Assembly (NCBI GenBank): GCA_002709695.1
Contig: PAQF01000038.1
Location: 3,487 to 52,911 of the forward strand
Reading direction: 5' to 3'
DNA length: 49,425 nt
DNA from: Candidatus Poribacteria bacterium
Lineage (GTDB): Bacteria > Poribacteria > WGA-4E > UBA9662
Shown piece after piece: positions 47,401 through 49,425 of this stretch (positions are counted from its first letter, which is position 1; each line of letters begins with the position of its first letter). A program made the translations under genes and the position numbers. The notes beneath the pieces are model-generated. The model saw only the letters and a list, made by a program, of their open reading frames with translations. It was not told the DNA's origin and did not search any database.

Positions 47401-47687
47401 ATGAAGCGTGTTTTTGTCTGTTTTGTTTATCTTGTTTGTGGAGTAATAGGAATACTAGGAGGACTTATTGGCGGGTTCATGTTCTTAGCCTTCTTGGGAC
47501 TAGCGTTTTTTGATAATTATGAAGCCTTCTCTCCTTCCGATGCACTATCATCCTTATCAAGACGACTAATTGGGGGTGTCATCCTATATGGCTCTCCAGT
47601 TATCGGTTGTCCATCGGGCTATTAACACCTTACTTGTTAACCCATAAACGATTTCCTTGGCAAACTCCAGAAGAGCAGGAAAACTAA
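47401..47687 (+). pseudogene. Small membrane protein gene with a likely frameshift
   Basis: The ATG frame gives 74 residues with two hydrophobic segments (VFVCFVYLVCGVIGILGGLI, MFLAFLGLAFF) and ends just after SPVIGCPSGY. Moving frame by one base at about 47606 (GGTTGTCC, perhaps originally GGTTTGTCC) continues smoothly into SIGLLTPYLLTHKRFPWQTP, ending at 47687 and giving about 96 residues. The continuation is hydrophobic then basic, as expected for the end of a membrane protein. It may be a real lesion or an assembly error in a T run. I recognise no family. Confidence 0.5.
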
Positions 47688-47890
47688 CCAGAGTTCTTTT
47701 CCCCACACTATGGTTTGTTGTCCCAGTTTATCCTCCAGTTGGTGTTTTGGCCATCGTTTTATTAACAGTTTTCTTGCTAATAAAACGATGGGCTCCCGGC
47801 AATAAGATGCTGCATAAGCGCACAAGTAAGAATGAGAATTATCTAAGTAGCTGCTGTTGCGATTCTTGCCTACTGCCTTTTCCAGGGTAA
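47657..47890 (+). CDS. Doubtful small membrane ORF overlapping an inverted repeat
   Basis: A TTG-initiated frame of 77 residues with one hydrophobic segment (VYPPVGVLAIVLLTVFLLIK) followed by basic residues. It overlaps the end of the frameshifted gene, and its middle is made of the perfect inverted repeat at 47751-47791. No ribosome binding site is evident. The C-terminal SSCCCDSCLLPF looks non-native. It could be a decayed remainder of the preceding gene. Confidence 0.2.
   Translation: MANSRRAGKLTRVLFPTLWFVVPVYPPVGVLAIVLLTVFLLIKRWAPGNKMLHKRTSKNENYLSSCCCDSCLLPFPG
47751..47791. repeat. Perfect 14-bp inverted repeat with 13-base loop
   Basis: CCATCGTTTTATTA (47751-47764) and TAATAAAACGATGG (47778-47791) are exact reverse complements. 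The loop is 13 bases. The stem is AT-rich with GC ends. No U-tract follows on either strand, so it is not a standard terminator. Confidence 0.85.
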
Positions 47891-48081
47891 CGCTAAGAGA
47901 TCAAGTGTCATATCAGCAGTACAGGTTAAAACGCAGTTTCCAGAGGTATCTTCCTAGCGTCACTTTACCAAAGTGACATCAAACCAGAGACAAGTGAATA
48001 TGGTACTAAGCATAAAGCTGTGCTAATCTGAAGATAGGGATGAGTATAATCAGGTATATAATTCAATAAGGAGAGGATATT

Positions 48082-48219
48082 GTGGAGTCTATTGTTAGGA
48101 TATGGCGAATAGCACTACCTGAATCCCTCGAAGTCCTATCTTTCATTGTTTTGATCACCGATATTATTTTAGTCCTATTTGCCATATGGTGGTTCTGGAA
48201 TAGGATTAGAAAAAACTAA
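48082..48219 (+). CDS. 45-residue single-pass membrane micro-protein
   Basis: A GTG-initiated frame with a good AAGGAG eleven bases upstream. It starts MESIVRIWRIALPESLEVLS, then a 20-residue hydrophobic helix, then aromatic-basic WWFWNRIRKN at the C-terminus, so the positive end is probably cytoplasmic. A damaged second copy lies 28 bp downstream with the same C-terminal pattern. I do not recognise the family. The good ribosome binding site and the tandem copy support a real gene despite its size. Confidence 0.55.
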   Translation: MESIVRIWRIALPESLEVLSFIVLITDIILVLFAIWWFWNRIRKN

Positions 48220-48246
48220 AACGTAGGTTCAACAATAAATGGAGAC

Positions 48247-48408
48247 TTGATTATAAAGCTACAATACGAGAAGGGTCGTAGGTTACTTAGAACTATAACT
48301 ATACCCCCAAAATACATCAGGTTATTTAGAATATTGCCAATATTATTACTTGTTTTAGTCCTATTTGGTGTTTGATGGTGGTGGAACAGGATTAGAAAGG
48401 ATAATTAA
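48247..48408 (+). pseudogene. Degenerate tandem copy of the membrane micro-protein
   Basis: A TTG-started frame runs 42 codons (through FRILPILLLVLVLFGV) to a TGA at 48373-48375. In the same frame the following codons give WWWNRIRKDN and a TAA. This matches the tail WWFWNRIRKN of the preceding micro-protein, and the stretch ttttagtcctattt is identical in both. The internal TGA marks it as broken. Confidence 0.5.
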
Positions 48409-48414
48409 CTACAA

Positions 48415-49401
48415 ATGGAAAAAGTCAAAGTTGGATGTATTGGTACCGGAAGAAGAGCAAACTCTCATCTGAGTACTCTGGCTACTCTTGAAAACGCGGA
48501 AATCGTTGCTTTATGCGATATTTCTGAGGAACGAGTAAGCTCAGCAGTAGCAACATATGGTGGAATTGCCTATACAAATGCAGAAAAAATGATCAATGAA
48601 ACAGAACTCGATGCTGTTTATTTCTGTCTGCCACCGTTTGCCCATTCCGAGACTGAAAAGATCGTAGCCGAGAACGGTCTTCATATCTTCGTTGAAAAGC
48701 CGGTTACTATGGATCTTGAGCATGGCTTATCGGTTGTTGAAGCAACTAAAAAATCGGGCGTAATTTCCAGCGTTGGCTATCAAGGAAGATACCAGAATGC
48801 AGAAAGCACACTAAAGAAGTTTCTTACCAATAAGACAATCGGTATGGTTGCTTGTCATCGTTGGGGAGGAATTGCTGGCGGCCCAGAACATTGGTGGAGA
48901 GTAATGGAAAAATCAGGGGGAATGTTGCATGAGCAAGCCACGCACCAAATCGACATGATCCGCTATTTGGCTGGAGAGATAACCGAAGTTTATAAAATTG
49001 ATAGTATGTGTATTAACATTGATCAGGAAAATAACACCATTCCTGATGCAGAAGTGGTAACACTCCAATTTGAAAATGGAGCAGTTGGCTATATCACCAC
49101 GACATCAGCATTAACTCGTGGTGGAGGCAGTATGCGAACCGATTTTATTCTTGAAGACCATATAGTACTTCAGTTAGGTCGGGGAAATTTTACAATTGTG
49201 CCGGAAGGTGTGGTAAAAATTGAGGTTCCAGACACTCCACAGGTTTCAGCACATGAGGCTTTTATCAACGCCATTCAGGCCAACGATCAATCCATTGTAA
49301 AGTCCTCCTACGCTGATGGACTTAGGTCAGCACTTGTATCGATATGTGCTAACCAATCCGCAATCGAAGGAAGGCCAATTCAAATTCCGAAAGTTCCATA
49401 A
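48415..49401 (+). CDS. Gfo/Idh/MocA family oxidoreductase
   Basis: A 328-residue dehydrogenase with the N-terminal Rossmann motif VGCIGTGRRANSHLSTL and the catalytic EKP lysine in IFVEKPVTMDLEHG near residue 94. The C-terminal domain has MLHEQATHQIDMIRYLAGE, where the His/Asp pair of the substrate site is expected. It is only about 30% alike by eye to the copy at 26761. AAGGA is 13 bases before the ATG, a weak placement. It starts 6 bp after the degenerate micro-protein and ends 24 bp before the window edge, so downstream partners are not visible. The sugar or cyclitol substrate is unknown. Confidence 0.9.
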   Translation: MEKVKVGCIGTGRRANSHLSTLATLENAEIVALCDISEERVSSAVATYGGIAYTNAEKMINETELDAVYFCLPPFAHSETEKIVAENGLHIFVEKPVTMDLEHGLSVVEATKKSGVISSVGYQGRYQNAESTLKKFLTNKTIGMVACHRWGGIAGGPEHWWRVMEKSGGMLHEQATHQIDMIRYLAGEITEVYKIDSMCINIDQENNTIPDAEVVTLQFENGAVGYITTTSALTRGGGSMRTDFILEDHIVLQLGRGNFTIVPEGVVKIEVPDTPQVSAHEAFINAIQANDQSIVKSSYADGLRSALVSICANQSAIEGRPIQIPKVP

Positions 49402-49425
49402 GCAACTAGGAAGAGTTATGGAAGA

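Overview
The window looks like a piece of a Gram-negative, AT-rich (about 40% G+C by eye), uncultivated, probably marine bacterium. A C-terminal Phe outer-membrane barrel, an RND pump and a lipoprotein PstS indicate two membranes. The mix of phytanoyl-CoA dioxygenase, SMP-30, Gfo/Idh dehydrogenases, sugar isomerases, mannonate dehydratase and a TPR/FG-GAP/ASPIC protein is the kind reported from Poribacteria-like or Latescibacteria-like genomes. That placement is inference; no rRNA or tRNA gene was found. TTG starts with good ribosome binding sites recur (pstB1, probably pstA, the RND pump, the aquaporin).

Layout. 1-8.0 kb: a truncated SMP-30 gene, a PhyH dioxygenase, ligA, and the glycine cleavage genes gcvT-gcvH-gcvP on the minus strand. 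8.4-19.9 kb: a phosphate block. On the minus strand run a porin, phoR, a thioredoxin-type arsC and an AqpS-like channel. On the plus strand run a PiT transporter and pstS-pstC-pstA-pstB1-pstB2. phoB lies on the minus strand at the far end, and no phoU is present. Two intergenic regions carry 11-bp-phased repeats that look like Pho boxes. The two PstB proteins have complementary defects: PstB1 lacks the Q-loop Gln and H-loop His, and PstB2 lacks the LSGGQ signature. This predicts a heterodimer with one working ATP site and is the most interesting item here.

20.4-30.7 kb: carbohydrate and small-molecule metabolism, with an amidohydrolase, a very large glycosidase-like protein, a transaldolase-family aldolase, and a four-gene plus-strand run (Gfo/Idh, sugar isomerase, nucleotidyltransferase, MetE-like zinc methyltransferase). 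30.7-32.3 kb: a secreted TPR/ASPIC gene broken by an amber codon and a frameshift. 32.6-41.0 kb: a cyclic-nucleotide-gated channel, a three-gene minus-strand operon (mannonate dehydratase-like, amidohydrolase, ThDP enzyme), and an RND pump with no partners nearby.

41.2-49.4 kb: a broken alpha/beta hydrolase, a phosphodiesterase/dipeptidase pair, an EamA transporter, and then a decaying repetitive zone: two SnoaL-like paralogues plus a third remnant, a frameshifted small membrane gene, a perfect 14-bp inverted repeat, and a micro-membrane-protein with a damaged tandem copy. The window ends in another Gfo/Idh dehydrogenase. Broken genes cluster between 30.7 and 48.4 kb. No insertion sequence, integrase or CRISPR array was seen.
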